Of a DNA stretch of 41,279 bases, positions 32,599-41,279 are shown piece by piece. The notes below the pieces were generated by a model, which saw only the letters and a list, made by a program, of their open reading frames with translations, had not been told where the DNA came from and ran no database searches. The translations under genes were made by a program, and so were the position numbers. Within the stretch, counting starts at the first letter, position 1, and every line of letters starts with the position of its first letter. The stretch is from an uncultured Eggerthellaceae bacterium. Lineage in GTDB: Bacteria > Actinomycetota > Coriobacteriia > Coriobacteriales > Eggerthellaceae. Location of the stretch: assembly GCA_947566075.1 (NCBI GenBank), contig CANOIM010000016.1, positions 1 to 41,279 of the forward strand. The letters run 5' to 3'.

Positions 32599-33078
32599 TC
32601 AACCTTCATAGCCGATATCTCGGGAGAGATCCTCAGAATCAGCAGCCGCGGTAGCAAGGGCATCGCAACGTTCATTCTCAGGGTGTCCCGCATGACCCTT
32701 GATCCATCCGAAGGTCACCTCATGGCCATCCATGGCGGCGAGGAGCTCTTCCCAGAGGTCCCGGTTCGCCACCGGTTCCCGCTTCGCATTCTTCCAGCCC
32801 TTGCGCTTCCAAGAGGATATCCAATCCTTGTTGAAGGCATCAGCCACGTAGCGGGAATCCGTTTGGACATGCACCTTGCACGGATGCTTCAATGCTTGGA
32901 ACGCCCGGATGACCCCCAGAAGCTCCATGCGATTGTTCGTGGTCATCTGGAAGCCCTCAGAGAGCTCCCGCTCATGGACGTGACCGTTCGCATCCTTGAA
33001 GCGCAGCAGCGCGCCGAAACCCCCCTTGCCGGGATTCCCGCGCGCTGCGCCATCGGTGTATATCTGGACCTCATGCAA
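32599..33078 (-). CDS. rnhA: Ribonuclease HI
   Basis: Degrades RNA in RNA-DNA hybrids, including Okazaki primers and R-loops. The 159-residue protein has all four catalytic acids: D9 in IYTDGAARGNPG, E52 in NNRMELLGVI, D74 in VQTDSRYV and the final aspartate in NERCDALA. The helix with the basic handle (SSWKRKGWKNAKREPV) and the segment VTFGWIKGHAGHPENE are standard. The start is 19 bases after the pyrophosphatase stop; the ribosome site is weak. Confidence 0.97.
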   Translation of the reverse strand: MHEVQIYTDGAARGNPGKGGFGALLRFKDANGHVHERELSEGFQMTTNNRMELLGVIRAFQALKHPCKVHVQTDSRYVADAFNKDWISSWKRKGWKNAKREPVANRDLWEELLAAMDGHEVTFGWIKGHAGHPENERCDALATAAADSEDLSRDIGYEG

Positions 33079-33097
33079 GGCTCGGATGCGCTCCGTT

Positions 33098-35236
33098 CTA
33101 GAGCATGGACTGGATCAAGATGAACAACGGGCTGAAGGTCAAAGACACGATAGTCATCAGATTGATCAGGATGTTCATGGACGGGCCAGACGTATCCTTG
33201 AATGGATCGCCCACGGTGTCACCCACCACAGCCGCCTTATGGGCCTCGGAGCCCTTGCCTCCGAAGTAACCCTGCTCGATGTACTTCTTGGCATTGTCCC
33301 AAGCGCCACCAGCATTGGACATGAAGATGGCCATCAGCATGCCCGTGGCCACCGCGCCTGCCAAAAAGCCTCCCAGCATGGCTGGGTCGATGCAGCCGAT
33401 GACGATGGGCACCACGATGGAGATGATGCCCGGAGCCATCATCTCATGGAGCGCTGAGGTGGTGGAGATGCCCACGCACTTGTCGTATTCCGGCTGGGCC
33501 TTGTATTCCATGATGCCCGGGATCTCACGGAACTGCCTGCGCACCTCTTCCACCATGGCGTGGGCTGCTCGAGAGACAGCACCCATGGTGAGGGCGGCGA
33601 ACATGAAGGGCATCATGGCGCCCACGAAGATGCCCGCCACGATCAGAGGATCGGTGAGGGACAGCTCGAAGGAGGGGATGTAGTTGTGCATGGTGGCCTG
33701 ATAGGACACGAACAGCGATATGGCAGACAGGCCCGCACTTGAGATGGCGAAGCCCTTGGCGATGGCAGCCGTGGTGTTACCCACAGCATCCAAGGCGTCT
33801 GTGCGGTCACGCACCTCTTCGGGAAGCCCTGCCATCTCAGCGATGCCACCCGCGTTATCAGCCACGGGGCCGTAGGCATCCACACCGATGGTGATGGCCG
33901 TATTGGAGAGCATCCCCGTGGCGGCCAGGCCCACGCCGAAGAGCCCTACCGCGATGGCGTTCTCCGTGGAGGCCATCGGGAAGGCCATGTTACCGAAGAA
34001 GAACGCGCCGATGATGGCCAGGGCCACCAGGCAGATGGGGGCGATGGTAGAGAGCATCCCCGTTCCCAAGCCCTCGATGATGACCGTGGCAGCACCGGTC
34101 TCAGCCGCCTCGGCTATCTTATGGACCGGCTTGTAGTGGTCAGAGCAGAAGTACTCCGTGATCTTGCCGATGGCCAGGCCTGCGATGAGGCCGCAGAGCA
34201 CGCTGCCGAACAGCCACAGCGGCTGAGCTTCCACAGCCATGCCGTTCCATATGAAGAAGATGCCCAAGATCACGAGTATCTCAAGACCGGCAGCCACATA
34301 GGTGCCTCGGTTCAGGGCCTTATGCAGGTCTGCCCCTTCCTTGGTGCGCACGGCGAACAGGCCGATGATGGAGGTGATGATGCCGCAGGCGGCGATGACC
34401 ACCGGGACCACCATGGCCCAGATGAGGTCAGAGCCCACGAAGTAGCCGCCCAGGGCCCCGAAGGTGATGGCCAGGATGGTGGGAGCCAGGATGGAGCCGG
34501 TGTAGCTCTCGAAGAGGTCAGCACCCATGCCGGCCACATCGCCTACGTTATCGCCCACGTTGTCAGCGATGGTAGCCGGGTTGCGGGGGTCATCCTCCGG
34601 GATGCCCGCCTCCACCTTGCCCACCAGGTCAGCGCCCACATCCGCTGCCTTGGTGTAGATGCCGCCGCCCACACGGGCGAAGAGCGCCACGGCGGAAGCG
34701 CCTGTGGCGAAGCCCTCTACCATGCCGATGTGCTCGTGGGCCAGATGCATGACCTCTCCGGTCACATCGATGCCAGATATGCCGCTGAACACCAAGAGCA
34801 CCAGCCAGAGAGAAAGCCCCAGAAGGGCGAAGGAGGCCACGCAGAGGCCCATGGTGAGCCCGCTGCGGAAGCTCACGGTGAGCGCCTTCGCTACGCTGGT
34901 CTCCGCAGCATAGGCCGTGCGCGTGTTCGCACGCGTTGCCACGTGCATGCCCACGTACCCGGCAGCTGCAGAGAGGACGCCGCCCGTGATGAACGCAAGG
35001 GCCGTCACCCAGGAGAGCGCTATGGCCATCACGATGGCCACCACCACCATGAAGATCACGAGGAGCTTGTATTCGCTCATGAGGAACGCCTTGGCGCCCT
35101 GCTGGATCTTGATGGAGATGGAATTCATCTTCTCGGATCCGGGATCCTGTTTGAGGACCCAGCTTCCCAGATACGCCGCGAAGAAGATACCGACTGCGGC
35201 GCAGATGGGAGCTATCCACGCTATTGCCGTTGTCAC
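33098..35236 (-). CDS. hppA: Membrane-bound, K+-dependent-type pyrophosphatase (ion-pumping)
   Basis: Couples hydrolysis of pyrophosphate to H+ or Na+ pumping across the membrane and so recovers energy from biosynthetic PPi. The 712-residue protein has about 16 hydrophobic segments and the family signature DVGADLVGKVEAGIPEDD followed by NPATIADNVGDNVGDVAGMG. The segment GNTTAAIAKGFAIS carries alanine where K+-independent enzymes have lysine (GNTTKA), so K+ dependence is expected. Whether Na+ or H+ is pumped cannot be told by eye. The frame opens at a GTG at 35263, but the GTG at 35236 has AAAGG upstream and gives the natural first helix (TTAIAWIAPICAAVGIFFAA). Its promoter region holds a GC palindrome. 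Confidence 0.95.
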   Translation of the reverse strand: MTTAIAWIAPICAAVGIFFAAYLGSWVLKQDPGSEKMNSISIKIQQGAKAFLMSEYKLLVIFMVVVAIVMAIALSWVTALAFITGGVLSAAAGYVGMHVATRANTRTAYAAETSVAKALTVSFRSGLTMGLCVASFALLGLSLWLVLLVFSGISGIDVTGEVMHLAHEHIGMVEGFATGASAVALFARVGGGIYTKAADVGADLVGKVEAGIPEDDPRNPATIADNVGDNVGDVAGMGADLFESYTGSILAPTILAITFGALGGYFVGSDLIWAMVVPVVIAACGIITSIIGLFAVRTKEGADLHKALNRGTYVAAGLEILVILGIFFIWNGMAVEAQPLWLFGSVLCGLIAGLAIGKITEYFCSDHYKPVHKIAEAAETGAATVIIEGLGTGMLSTIAPICLVALAIIGAFFFGNMAFPMASTENAIAVGLFGVGLAATGMLSNTAITIGVDAYGPVADNAGGIAEMAGLPEEVRDRTDALDAVGNTTAAIAKGFAISSAGLSAISLFVSYQATMHNYIPSFELSLTDPLIVAGIFVGAMMPFMFAALTMGAVSRAAHAMVEEVRRQFREIPGIMEYKAQPEYDKCVGISTTSALHEMMAPGIISIVVPIVIGCIDPAMLGGFLAGAVATGMLMAIFMSNAGGAWDNAKKYIEQGYFGGKGSEAHKAAVVGDTVGDPFKDTSGPSMNILINLMTIVSLTFSPLFILIQSML

Positions 35237-35324
35237 TGTCTCACACCTTTCCCTCAAGGACACATATGAGGGTGAATGTACAGGAAAACAGCGGGACGTG
35301 GAGCCATCAATCAGCAGATGGTAG

Positions 35325-35336
35325 GCCCGGCCGGGC
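35325..35336. repeat. GC palindrome after ribF
   Basis: GCCCGGCCGGGC is a perfect 12-base palindrome ten bases past the ribF stop on the minus strand. It could be part of a weak terminator of the infB-ribF unit or simply GC-rich noise; there is no T tract. Confidence 0.25.
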
Positions 35337-35345
35337 GCATGACCT

Positions 35346-36266
35346 TCAGGGAAGCTGAGAGGTGGCCTCTATGTCTTGGCGGATCTGGGATGCCAGGGCA
35401 TCCGGGCTTTCGAACTTGATCATGGGACGCAGATGGCGGACGAATGCCAACTGGAGCTCTTCGGCATAGATATCCCCGGAAAAGCCGAGGAGATGGGCTT
35501 CAACGGTGCGCTCAGCCACGCCTTCGAAGGTGATGGGCACCCCTACGGATATGGCCGCTTTGTAACGCTGGCCATCTACCAGAGCATAGCCTGCGTAGAC
35601 CCCATCGGCTGGTATGAGCTCCCCCGCAGGGACCTGGAGGTTCGCCGTGGCGATGCCCATCTCACGGCCCACCTGACGCCCCGCCACCACCTGACCCATC
35701 AGAGCGAAAGGACGCCCCAGGAGCCGTGCCGCTTCCTCAACCTTACCCCGTGCGATGAGCCCGCGGATGCGGGTGGAGGTCACGGGAAGCCCTTCGCATT
35801 CCAGAAGCGGAACGGCCACCACATCCATGCCATGGGCGCTTCCCCAGGCTTTGAGCAGGCTGACATCACCCGACGCCCGGCACCCGAACCGGAGATCCTC
35901 CCCCACGAACAGTCTCCGGGGCGCCCCGGAGGAGAACAGCGCATCCAAGAACGCCTCTGGCTTCATGGTGCGCACCGCTTCGTTGAAGGTGATGGTGACC
36001 ACCTCATCCACCCCTGTGGCCGCCAAGGCTGCCAACCGCTCCTCATTGGTCATGAGCTTTTCCAGCTGCGTAGGGGCGAAGACCTCATCGGGATCCACAT
36101 CGAAGGTGATGACCAAGGAATCGCCGCCTGAGGCCCGGGCATCATCCACGGCCTTCTGCAAGATGAAGCGATGGCCCTGATGCAGGCCATCGAATACACC
36201 GAAAGCGCAGGAAGAATCCGCGAAGACAGGACGGGCAGGCTGCATGCACAGCTCAGATGACCCCAC
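35346..36266 (-). CDS. ribF: Bifunctional riboflavin kinase/FAD synthetase
   Basis: Converts riboflavin to FMN and FMN to FAD. In the 306-residue protein the N-terminal nucleotidyltransferase domain has AFGVFDGLHQGHRFIL (the HxGH-type motif; the common form is GNFDGVHLGH), then VITFDVDP and STRIRGLIARG. The C-terminal riboflavin kinase domain has GRPFALMGQVVAGRQVGREMG, then GIATANLQVP, GVYAGYALVDG and VEAHLLGFSGDIYAEELQLAFV. The GTG at 36266 overlaps the truB end by 14 bases and has AAAGGGG about seven bases upstream, so coupling to truB is likely. This is the usual infB-rbfA-nrnA-truB-ribF order. Confidence 0.94.
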   Translation of the reverse strand: MGSSELCMQPARPVFADSSCAFGVFDGLHQGHRFILQKAVDDARASGGDSLVITFDVDPDEVFAPTQLEKLMTNEERLAALAATGVDEVVTITFNEAVRTMKPEAFLDALFSSGAPRRLFVGEDLRFGCRASGDVSLLKAWGSAHGMDVVAVPLLECEGLPVTSTRIRGLIARGKVEEAARLLGRPFALMGQVVAGRQVGREMGIATANLQVPAGELIPADGVYAGYALVDGQRYKAAISVGVPITFEGVAERTVEAHLLGFSGDIYAEELQLAFVRHLRPMIKFESPDALASQIRQDIEATSQLP

Positions 36267-37254
36267 GTGTGACCCCTTTCGAGAAGACGCAGTCAGGAAC
36301 GTAGGCTTGGCTGGCAGCGTTGAAGCGGTACACCGCTAAGACGCAGTCAGCACCCAGCATCAGCACAGGCTCATCGGGAGCGGGGGGCCTGCAAGATTCC
36401 ACCACCCCTGCCGTGCAAGCACAGGGGCTGTGGAGCGGGTCATGGGTGTGCTCATGGAGGCGCACCTCAGCGGAAGGGAGCTGCATTCCGTGGGTGACAC
36501 CCTCCCGTGCCTTGCCCTCAAGATAGGCGAAGCGCAAGCCCAACACCTTGACCGGATCCAAGGATGCCCGGGCCTTCAGGGCCTCCAAGGCCTCAAGGGA
36601 TGCGCAATCCTCCAAGGTGATGCGGCCGCTCTGAGTGCGCCTGAGGGCGCTCAGGTGCGCTTCGGTGCCTGCCGCCTTGCCGATGTCCCGGGCCAGGGAG
36701 CGGATATAGGTACCCTTGGATACCGTGAAGGCCACATCCCAGAAGGACCGTCCCGCCTCCTCCCCCACCGTCAACAGCTCAGCGCGGCTCACCTCGATGG
36801 AGCGAGGTTCCAGATGGAGCACGGTGCCCTTCCGGGCGGCCGCATAGGACCGGACGCCATCCTTCTTGATAGCGGAATAGGCGGGGGGCATCTGAAGCTG
36901 CGGCCCTAAGAACCCTTCCAAGACACCTTGGGCGAAGCTGGCCTCGGTCAGCTGGGAAGGCATGGGAGCCGTGCGGATGACAGCCCCTTCGGCATCATCG
37001 GTATCAGTGGCAGCCCCGAAGCAAATGCGCGCCTCATATCCCTTGCATTGGGATTCCAAGTGGGCGTTGAGGCGACTAGCAGGGCCCACCAACACGATGA
37101 GCACGCCCGTGGCCATGGGATCCAAGGTGCCAGCATGGCCCACCCGCTTCTCGCCGAAGATGCTCCGAACCCGGTTCACCACGTCATGGGAGGTCATGCC
37201 CGCAGGTTTATCCACAGCCAACAGCAGGCTCAGATCAGTCTGTCCCCTCTTCAT
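36253..37254 (-). CDS. truB: tRNA pseudouridine-55 synthase
   Basis: Makes pseudouridine 55 in the T loop of tRNAs. The 333-residue protein has the N-terminal DKPAGMTSHDVVNRVR, the catalytic aspartate D45 in GHAGTLDPMATGVL, and SKGTYIRSLARDIGKA, with the C-terminal domain reading RRTQSGRITLEDC. A C-terminal extension after about residue 245 is longer than the bare catalytic core and contains a PUA-like part. It begins seven bases before the stop of nrnA and overlaps ribF, inside the infB operon. Confidence 0.96.
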   Translation of the reverse strand: MKRGQTDLSLLLAVDKPAGMTSHDVVNRVRSIFGEKRVGHAGTLDPMATGVLIVLVGPASRLNAHLESQCKGYEARICFGAATDTDDAEGAVIRTAPMPSQLTEASFAQGVLEGFLGPQLQMPPAYSAIKKDGVRSYAAARKGTVLHLEPRSIEVSRAELLTVGEEAGRSFWDVAFTVSKGTYIRSLARDIGKAAGTEAHLSALRRTQSGRITLEDCASLEALEALKARASLDPVKVLGLRFAYLEGKAREGVTHGMQLPSAEVRLHEHTHDPLHSPCACTAGVVESCRPPAPDEPVLMLGADCVLAVYRFNAASQAYVPDCVFSKGVTRGVI

Positions 37255-37260
37255 GGGCGC

Positions 37261-38247
37261 CTAACAGCCGAGGGCTTCCTGAAGCGCGGCTTTGACCTGG
37301 ACGATGGCCTCATCCAAAGGACCAGCCAGGGTGAAACCCGCAGCAGCCTTATGGCCCCCTCCCCCGAAGCGGCCAGCGATGGCAGATACATCCGTCCCAT
37401 CCTTCGCGCGCAGGCTGCCGCGCACCTCATCTCCCCGCGCCTTCAGGATGCAGGCCACCCTCACCTGCCCGATGGATCTCAGGATATCTATGACCCCTTC
37501 GCAATCAGCATAGCTGGCGCAGAAGCGGTCCATATCCTCTTGGGCTATGAAGCTGAAGGCCACCGAGCCGTCTCCCAGAAGCTCCATGCGCTGGGCAGCC
37601 AGAGCTTCCATCTGCACTGCCGCCCAGGTCTTGCTCTGATAGAAGGCCGTAGATATGCCAGCGATGTTGATCCCCGTAGCGGCCATCTCAGAGGCCAAGG
37701 CGAAGGCGCGCTGATCAGCGTTCTGATATTGGAAGCGGCCCGTATCCGTCATGAGGCCCGTATAGCAAGGGCCAGCCAGATCCACGCCAAGCGGTACCTT
37801 GGCTGCCTTCGCCACCTCCCACACCAGACAGGTGGCTGAGGGAGCTGACGGGTCAATGTGGAAGATGTCCGCTTGACACTCAGACACCTCATGGTGGTCC
37901 AAGGTGATAGTGAACCGGGCAGCTTGGCGCAGCGCGCAGGCAGCCGGGCCCAACCTGTCATCTCCTGAAGCATCCACCGCGATGAAGGTGGCAGCCGGAC
38001 GCGCTTCCAAGACATCGGCCAGGGAAGCTGCGCCGGGAATGCTCAAGAGCGCCGCATCCAGAGGCTCTTTCAAAGCCACGACCGGCTGGACTTCTTTTCC
38101 CAGAGCCTTGAGGATGGCGGTCATTCCCAAGACAGAGCCGATGCAATCCCCATCGGGACTCACGTGACCGCAGACGATGTAATCATCGTGGGCACGCAGC
38201 GCTTGGGCGATGGCAACGAAGGAGGCTTGATCTGCGGGAGCGGTCAT
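37261..38247 (-). CDS. nrnA: NrnA-type bifunctional oligoribonuclease / 3'-phosphoadenosine phosphatase
   Basis: Degrades short RNAs to mononucleotides and dephosphorylates pAp. The 328-residue DHH-family protein has metal-ligand motifs HVSPDGDCIGS, VDASGDDR, LDHHEVS and the TDTGRF segment, followed by the DHHA1 motif GRFGGGGHKAAAG. The ATG at 38247 has AGAGG upstream and lies eight bases after rbfA; the frame extends to 38289 but would overlap rbfA without a ribosome site. It occupies the place between rbfA and truB that is typical of Gram-positives. Confidence 0.95.
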   Translation of the reverse strand: MTAPADQASFVAIAQALRAHDDYIVCGHVSPDGDCIGSVLGMTAILKALGKEVQPVVALKEPLDAALLSIPGAASLADVLEARPAATFIAVDASGDDRLGPAACALRQAARFTITLDHHEVSECQADIFHIDPSAPSATCLVWEVAKAAKVPLGVDLAGPCYTGLMTDTGRFQYQNADQRAFALASEMAATGINIAGISTAFYQSKTWAAVQMEALAAQRMELLGDGSVAFSFIAQEDMDRFCASYADCEGVIDILRSIGQVRVACILKARGDEVRGSLRAKDGTDVSAIAGRFGGGGHKAAAGFTLAGPLDEAIVQVKAALQEALGC

Positions 38248-38254
38248 GGGCCTC

Positions 38255-38632
38255 TCAGTACTCTTCGCCGCTGCCCGCGGTCTTCTCATAGGTGGCCTGG
38301 CGCTGCTTCTCTGCGTCTAAGTAGCGCCCTAGCTTCTCAGCGGCATCTACCGTGTCATCCACATGGAAGCGCAGCTCCGGCGCCTGCTTCCAATCCAGCT
38401 TCTTCGCCATGAGGGAGCGGATGTGGCCCTTGGCGGAATCAAGGGCGGCCTGCACCTCAGGGTAGCGGTCGGCTTCGCAGGTGAAGTACACGTCTGCATA
38501 GGCGCGGTCATAGCTCACCTTGCAACTGGTGATGGTGACCAGCTCAAGGCGGGGGTCAGACACATCGAACAGGAGGATGCTGGAGATGACCTCCCGGGCT
38601 TGCTCGTCTGCTTTGCGGTTTCCCTCTTTCAT
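38255..38632 (-). CDS. rbfA: Ribosome-binding factor A
   Basis: A KH-domain protein that binds 16S rRNA near helix 1 and helps mature the 30S subunit. The 125-residue protein has REVISSILLFDVSDPRLELV, then TITSCKVSYDRAYADVYFTC and PELRFHVDDTVDAAEKLGR, family-typical throughout. TAGGAGG precedes the ATG at eight bases. It lies 32 bases after infB. Confidence 0.96.
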   Translation of the reverse strand: MKEGNRKADEQAREVISSILLFDVSDPRLELVTITSCKVSYDRAYADVYFTCEADRYPEVQAALDSAKGHIRSLMAKKLDWKQAPELRFHVDDTVDAAEKLGRYLDAEKQRQATYEKTAGSGEEY

Positions 38633-38664
38633 GGCAAGGCCTCCTATCCAAGGATGCTGAAGCG

Positions 38665-41279
38665 CTATTCTGTGCGCTCTACTTCCTTGACAGTGTACCC
38701 CTCGATGGTGTCACCCACCTTTATGTCTTGGAAACCTGTTATCCCGATGCCACATTCGTAACCATGGGATACCGTCTTCACGTCATCCTTGAAGCGACGC
38801 AGGGAGGCGATATCGCCCTCATAGACCACGGTGCCGTCACGTACCACACGCACCTTGTCATCCCGGGATATCTCACCTTCCAGCACGTAGCAACCGGCGA
38901 TGAGACCCACCTTCGGCACCTTGAACGTCTCGCGTACCTCGGCGATGCCAGTGTCCGCCTCTACGATATCCGGAGAGAGCAGGCCCACGCGGGCGGCGTT
39001 GATGTCCTCTATGGCCTGGTAGATGACCCGGTAGAGGCGAACATCCACCTTCTCCTTCTCAGCCTGCTGACGGGATTTGCCTGTGGGACGCACGTTGAAG
39101 CCGATGATGATGGCGTCCGACGCCGCTGCTAGGGTGACGTCCGTCTCCGTGATGCCGCCCACGGCCGAGTGCACGATGTTGATGCGCACCTCGGATTGGT
39201 CCATCTTCTCGAAGGCATCCCGCAAAGCCTCGATGGAGCCCTGGACATCCGCCTTGATGATGAGGTTCAAGTCAGTCTGCTTGCCCTCCTCGATACGGCT
39301 GAACAGGTCATCCAGGCTCATATGGGAGACATGCTGTTGCTCAGCCAGGCGCTCACGCAAAGCGCGCTCTTCCGCCAGCTTACGGGCGTCGCGCTCATCC
39401 TCGAAGACGCGGAACTCATCGCCTGCTACGGGCACGGAGCTGAGCCCCAAGATCTCAACCGGGTCAGAGGGCAGCGCCTCATCCACATGGTTGCCGCGTG
39501 GGTCCACCAAAGCGCGCACATGGCCATAGGAGGTGCCTGCCACCACGGCATCTCCCGGGTGGAGGGTGCCGCGCTGGACCAAGACGGTGGCCACGGGGCC
39601 TCGGCCCTTATCCAGGTTCGCCTCGATGACGAAGCCCGATGCCAGCGCGTCCGGATTGGCCTTCAGCTCCAGCACGTCAGCCTGGAGGATGATGGTCTCC
39701 AGCAGGTCATCTATATGGAGCCCCTTCTTAGCGGATACGTTGACGAACATATTGGAGCCGCCCCATTCCTCGGGGATGACCTCGTATTCGGTCAGCTCTT
39801 GCCGTACGCGGTCAGGGTTCGCTCCGTCCTTGTCTATCTTGTTCACAGCCACCACGATGGGCACATTAGCCGCCTTCGCGTGATTGATGGCCTCGATGGT
39901 CTGGGGCATCACGCCATCATCGGCGGCTACCACCAACACGATGACATCGGTCACCTGAGCGCCACGGGCGCGCATGGCGGTGAAAGCCTCATGGCCCGGC
40001 GTATCGATGAAGGTGATCTGACGTCCGTTGATATCCACCACCGACGCGCCGATGTGCTGGGTGATGCCGCCGGCTTCGCTGGCCACCACGCCCGTGTCCC
40101 GGATGGCATCCAGCAAGGAGGTCTTGCCATGGTCAACGTGGCCCATGACGGTGACCACGGGGGGCCGCGGCTTCAGGTCTTCCTCAGTGTCGTTGTAGAC
40201 CACCATGTATTCCTCTTCAGGGGATACGACGCGCACCTTGCGACCCATGTCATCGGCCACGATCTCTATCAGGTCATCGCTCATGGATTGGGTGACGGTA
40301 AGGGCCTGACCCAGCATGAACAGCCGCTTGATGATGTCATTGGGCTGAACCCCCAGCAGCTCCGCCAGCTTGCCCACGGTTGCACCCTGAGGTACCTCTA
40401 CCACGGAATCATCCAGCACCAAGGTGGGATCTATGCCGCGCTCGATGGCTTGGGCCTCTGCCCGCTCCCGAGCCTCGGCCTCGCGCTTCTGCTTGCGCTT
40501 CTTGCGCCTCCCCTCCCCTTCGCTGTTGCCTGCGGCAGCGGCCACGGCAGCCCGAGCCTCAGCCAGCACCTTGTCACGCTGGAGCTGCTCAGCCTGAACG
40601 GCCATCTGGGCATAGCGGTCCTCCCCCTGTCCGCCCTGCATCTCTAGCTCAGGGACGTTCTGGTGCTTGCCCTTCTTCCCCTTCTTGCCCTTAGGGGCCA
40701 CTGCTGTATGGCTGGCCTCCTTCTGGGCTTGGATGCGGGCTTGCTCGGATTCGATCTGGGAGAGGAGCGAGCTGAACTTCGCCTGGGCAGGCTGGGCCGC
40801 GGTGGCAGGAGCGGCCTTCGCGGGCTTCTCTTCCGGTTGCCCCTTGGCGCTCTTCTGGTTGCGATGGCGCAGCTTCTCTTCGATGGCCTGCTTCTTGGCC
40901 ACCTCAGCCGCCCGCTTCTCTGCGGCAGCCCGCGCCTTGGCTTCTGCCTTCTCCCGCTCTACCCGCTTCTTCTCGTTCTCTATCTGAGAGGCCAGGCTCT
41001 CGAATCCGGAGGCTTTCGTCTCGATCTTCTTGACCACGCGGTCCTTCTTCGCAGAGGCGTTATCCGAAGAGCCGCCCCGGGCCTCCTTGGCCGCCTTGCG
41101 CTCGGCCAGCTCTTTCTCCACAGCCGCCTTGCGCTCAGCTTCCTCTTTGGCCTTCTCGGCCTCGGCCTTCTTCTGCTCCTCTTCGATAGCCGCCCGCTCT
41201 TCGTCTTTCAGATCCCCTGAGCGCTGGAGGACCTCCGGCTCGAAGGTCTCACGGATCTTCGCGATATCCTCATCAGACA
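38665..41279 (-). CDS. infB: Translation initiation factor IF-2 (5' end beyond the window)
   Basis: A GTPase that brings initiator tRNA to the ribosome. The right window edge removes the start; about 870 codons are visible. The first about 270 residues are a Lys/Glu/Ala-rich charged region with predicted coiled-coil character (KKAEAEKAKEEAERKAAVEK and similar), followed by the IF2-N-like basic segment and the short helical domain (GATVGKLAELLGVQPNDIIK). Then the G domain: VMGHVDHGKTSLLD (G1), DTPGHEAFTAM (G3) and VNKIDKD (G4), followed by the barrel domains. The C-terminal part ends GYTVKEVERTE. It heads the infB-rbfA-nrnA-truB-ribF operon. No frame break is visible. Confidence 0.98.
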   Translation of the reverse strand, partial: SDEDIAKIRETFEPEVLQRSGDLKDEERAAIEEEQKKAEAEKAKEEAERKAAVEKELAERKAAKEARGGSSDNASAKKDRVVKKIETKASGFESLASQIENEKKRVEREKAEAKARAAAEKRAAEVAKKQAIEEKLRHRNQKSAKGQPEEKPAKAAPATAAQPAQAKFSSLLSQIESEQARIQAQKEASHTAVAPKGKKGKKGKHQNVPELEMQGGQGEDRYAQMAVQAEQLQRDKVLAEARAAVAAAAGNSEGEGRRKKRKQKREAEARERAEAQAIERGIDPTLVLDDSVVEVPQGATVGKLAELLGVQPNDIIKRLFMLGQALTVTQSMSDDLIEIVADDMGRKVRVVSPEEEYMVVYNDTEEDLKPRPPVVTVMGHVDHGKTSLLDAIRDTGVVASEAGGITQHIGASVVDINGRQITFIDTPGHEAFTAMRARGAQVTDVIVLVVAADDGVMPQTIEAINHAKAANVPIVVAVNKIDKDGANPDRVRQELTEYEVIPEEWGGSNMFVNVSAKKGLHIDDLLETIILQADVLELKANPDALASGFVIEANLDKGRGPVATVLVQRGTLHPGDAVVAGTSYGHVRALVDPRGNHVDEALPSDPVEILGLSSVPVAGDEFRVFEDERDARKLAEERALRERLAEQQHVSHMSLDDLFSRIEEGKQTDLNLIIKADVQGSIEALRDAFEKMDQSEVRINIVHSAVGGITETDVTLAAASDAIIIGFNVRPTGKSRQQAEKEKVDVRLYRVIYQAIEDINAARVGLLSPDIVEADTGIAEVRETFKVPKVGLIAGCYVLEGEISRDDKVRVVRDGTVVYEGDIASLRRFKDDVKTVSHGYECGIGITGFQDIKVGDTIEGYTVKEVERTE

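Noticed and set aside
34121..35269. 382-codon plus-strand frame opposite the pyrophosphatase gene
   Set aside because: Antisense shadow with no ribosome site; the minus-strand gene has the family signature.
39169..40647. 492-codon plus-strand open frame opposite infB
   Set aside because: Histidine- and leucine-rich composition typical of an antisense frame of a GC-rich gene; infB on the other strand has all G-domain motifs.

Overview
The window is a GC-rich chromosomal segment that most resembles a Gram-positive actinobacterium. The evidence is whiA, the linked uvrC-rapZ-yvcK-whiA and gap-pgk-tpiA-secG blocks, AGGAGG-type ribosome sites, a CGAAC-N4-GTTYG type LexA box and one candidate leaderless gene. 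The membrane pyrophosphatase, an NADP-type glutamate dehydrogenase and the gene mix suggest class Coriobacteriia (for example Eggerthellaceae). That placement is inference; no rRNA gene is present to test it.

Layout. 1-4880 (minus): glycolytic block gap-pgk-tpiA-gpmI running into secG, which the left edge cuts. 4881-10073: accessory patch with a PadR/DUF1700 pair under a palindromic operator, a broken class-I amidotransferase-like hydrolase gene, a DUF4143-type ATPase gene preceded by three tandem 23-bp repeats, the 3' relic of a PucR-type regulator, an intact CtBP-like 2-hydroxyacid dehydrogenase and an internally deleted ADP-ribosyl hydrolase gene. A diverged copy of the last codons of whiA lies at 6394-6426, so 6427-10073 is bracketed by direct repeats. 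10074-15169 (minus): uvrC-rapZ-yvcK-whiA. In many actinobacteria whiA is followed directly by gap, so the accessory patch looks like an insertion into an ancient cluster.

15339-24310: a small unknown gene, a patatin-like hydrolase, a DEAD-box helicase, glutamate dehydrogenase, an EamA transporter, an exported or membrane-anchored protein of uncertain function, and uvrA with a LexA-box promoter. 24338-30233: dnaG diverging from dgt and a small Cys-rich protein gene, a perfect hairpin terminator, a GMP synthase that has only the ATP-pyrophosphatase and dimerisation parts, and a threonine-aldolase family gene. 30230-35236 (minus): APC permease, acetamidase/formamidase, RNase HI and a membrane pyrophosphatase with the K+-dependent signature. 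35346-41279 (minus): ribF, truB, nrnA, rbfA, infB, the classic translation/ribosome-maturation cluster, with infB cut at its 5' end by the right edge.

I found no CRISPR array, tRNA, rRNA, transposase or integrase gene. The most interesting signals are the whiA-end duplication around the accessory patch, the repeat-preceded ATPase, the GMP synthase without its glutaminase domain, and the structured gap-pgk spacer.
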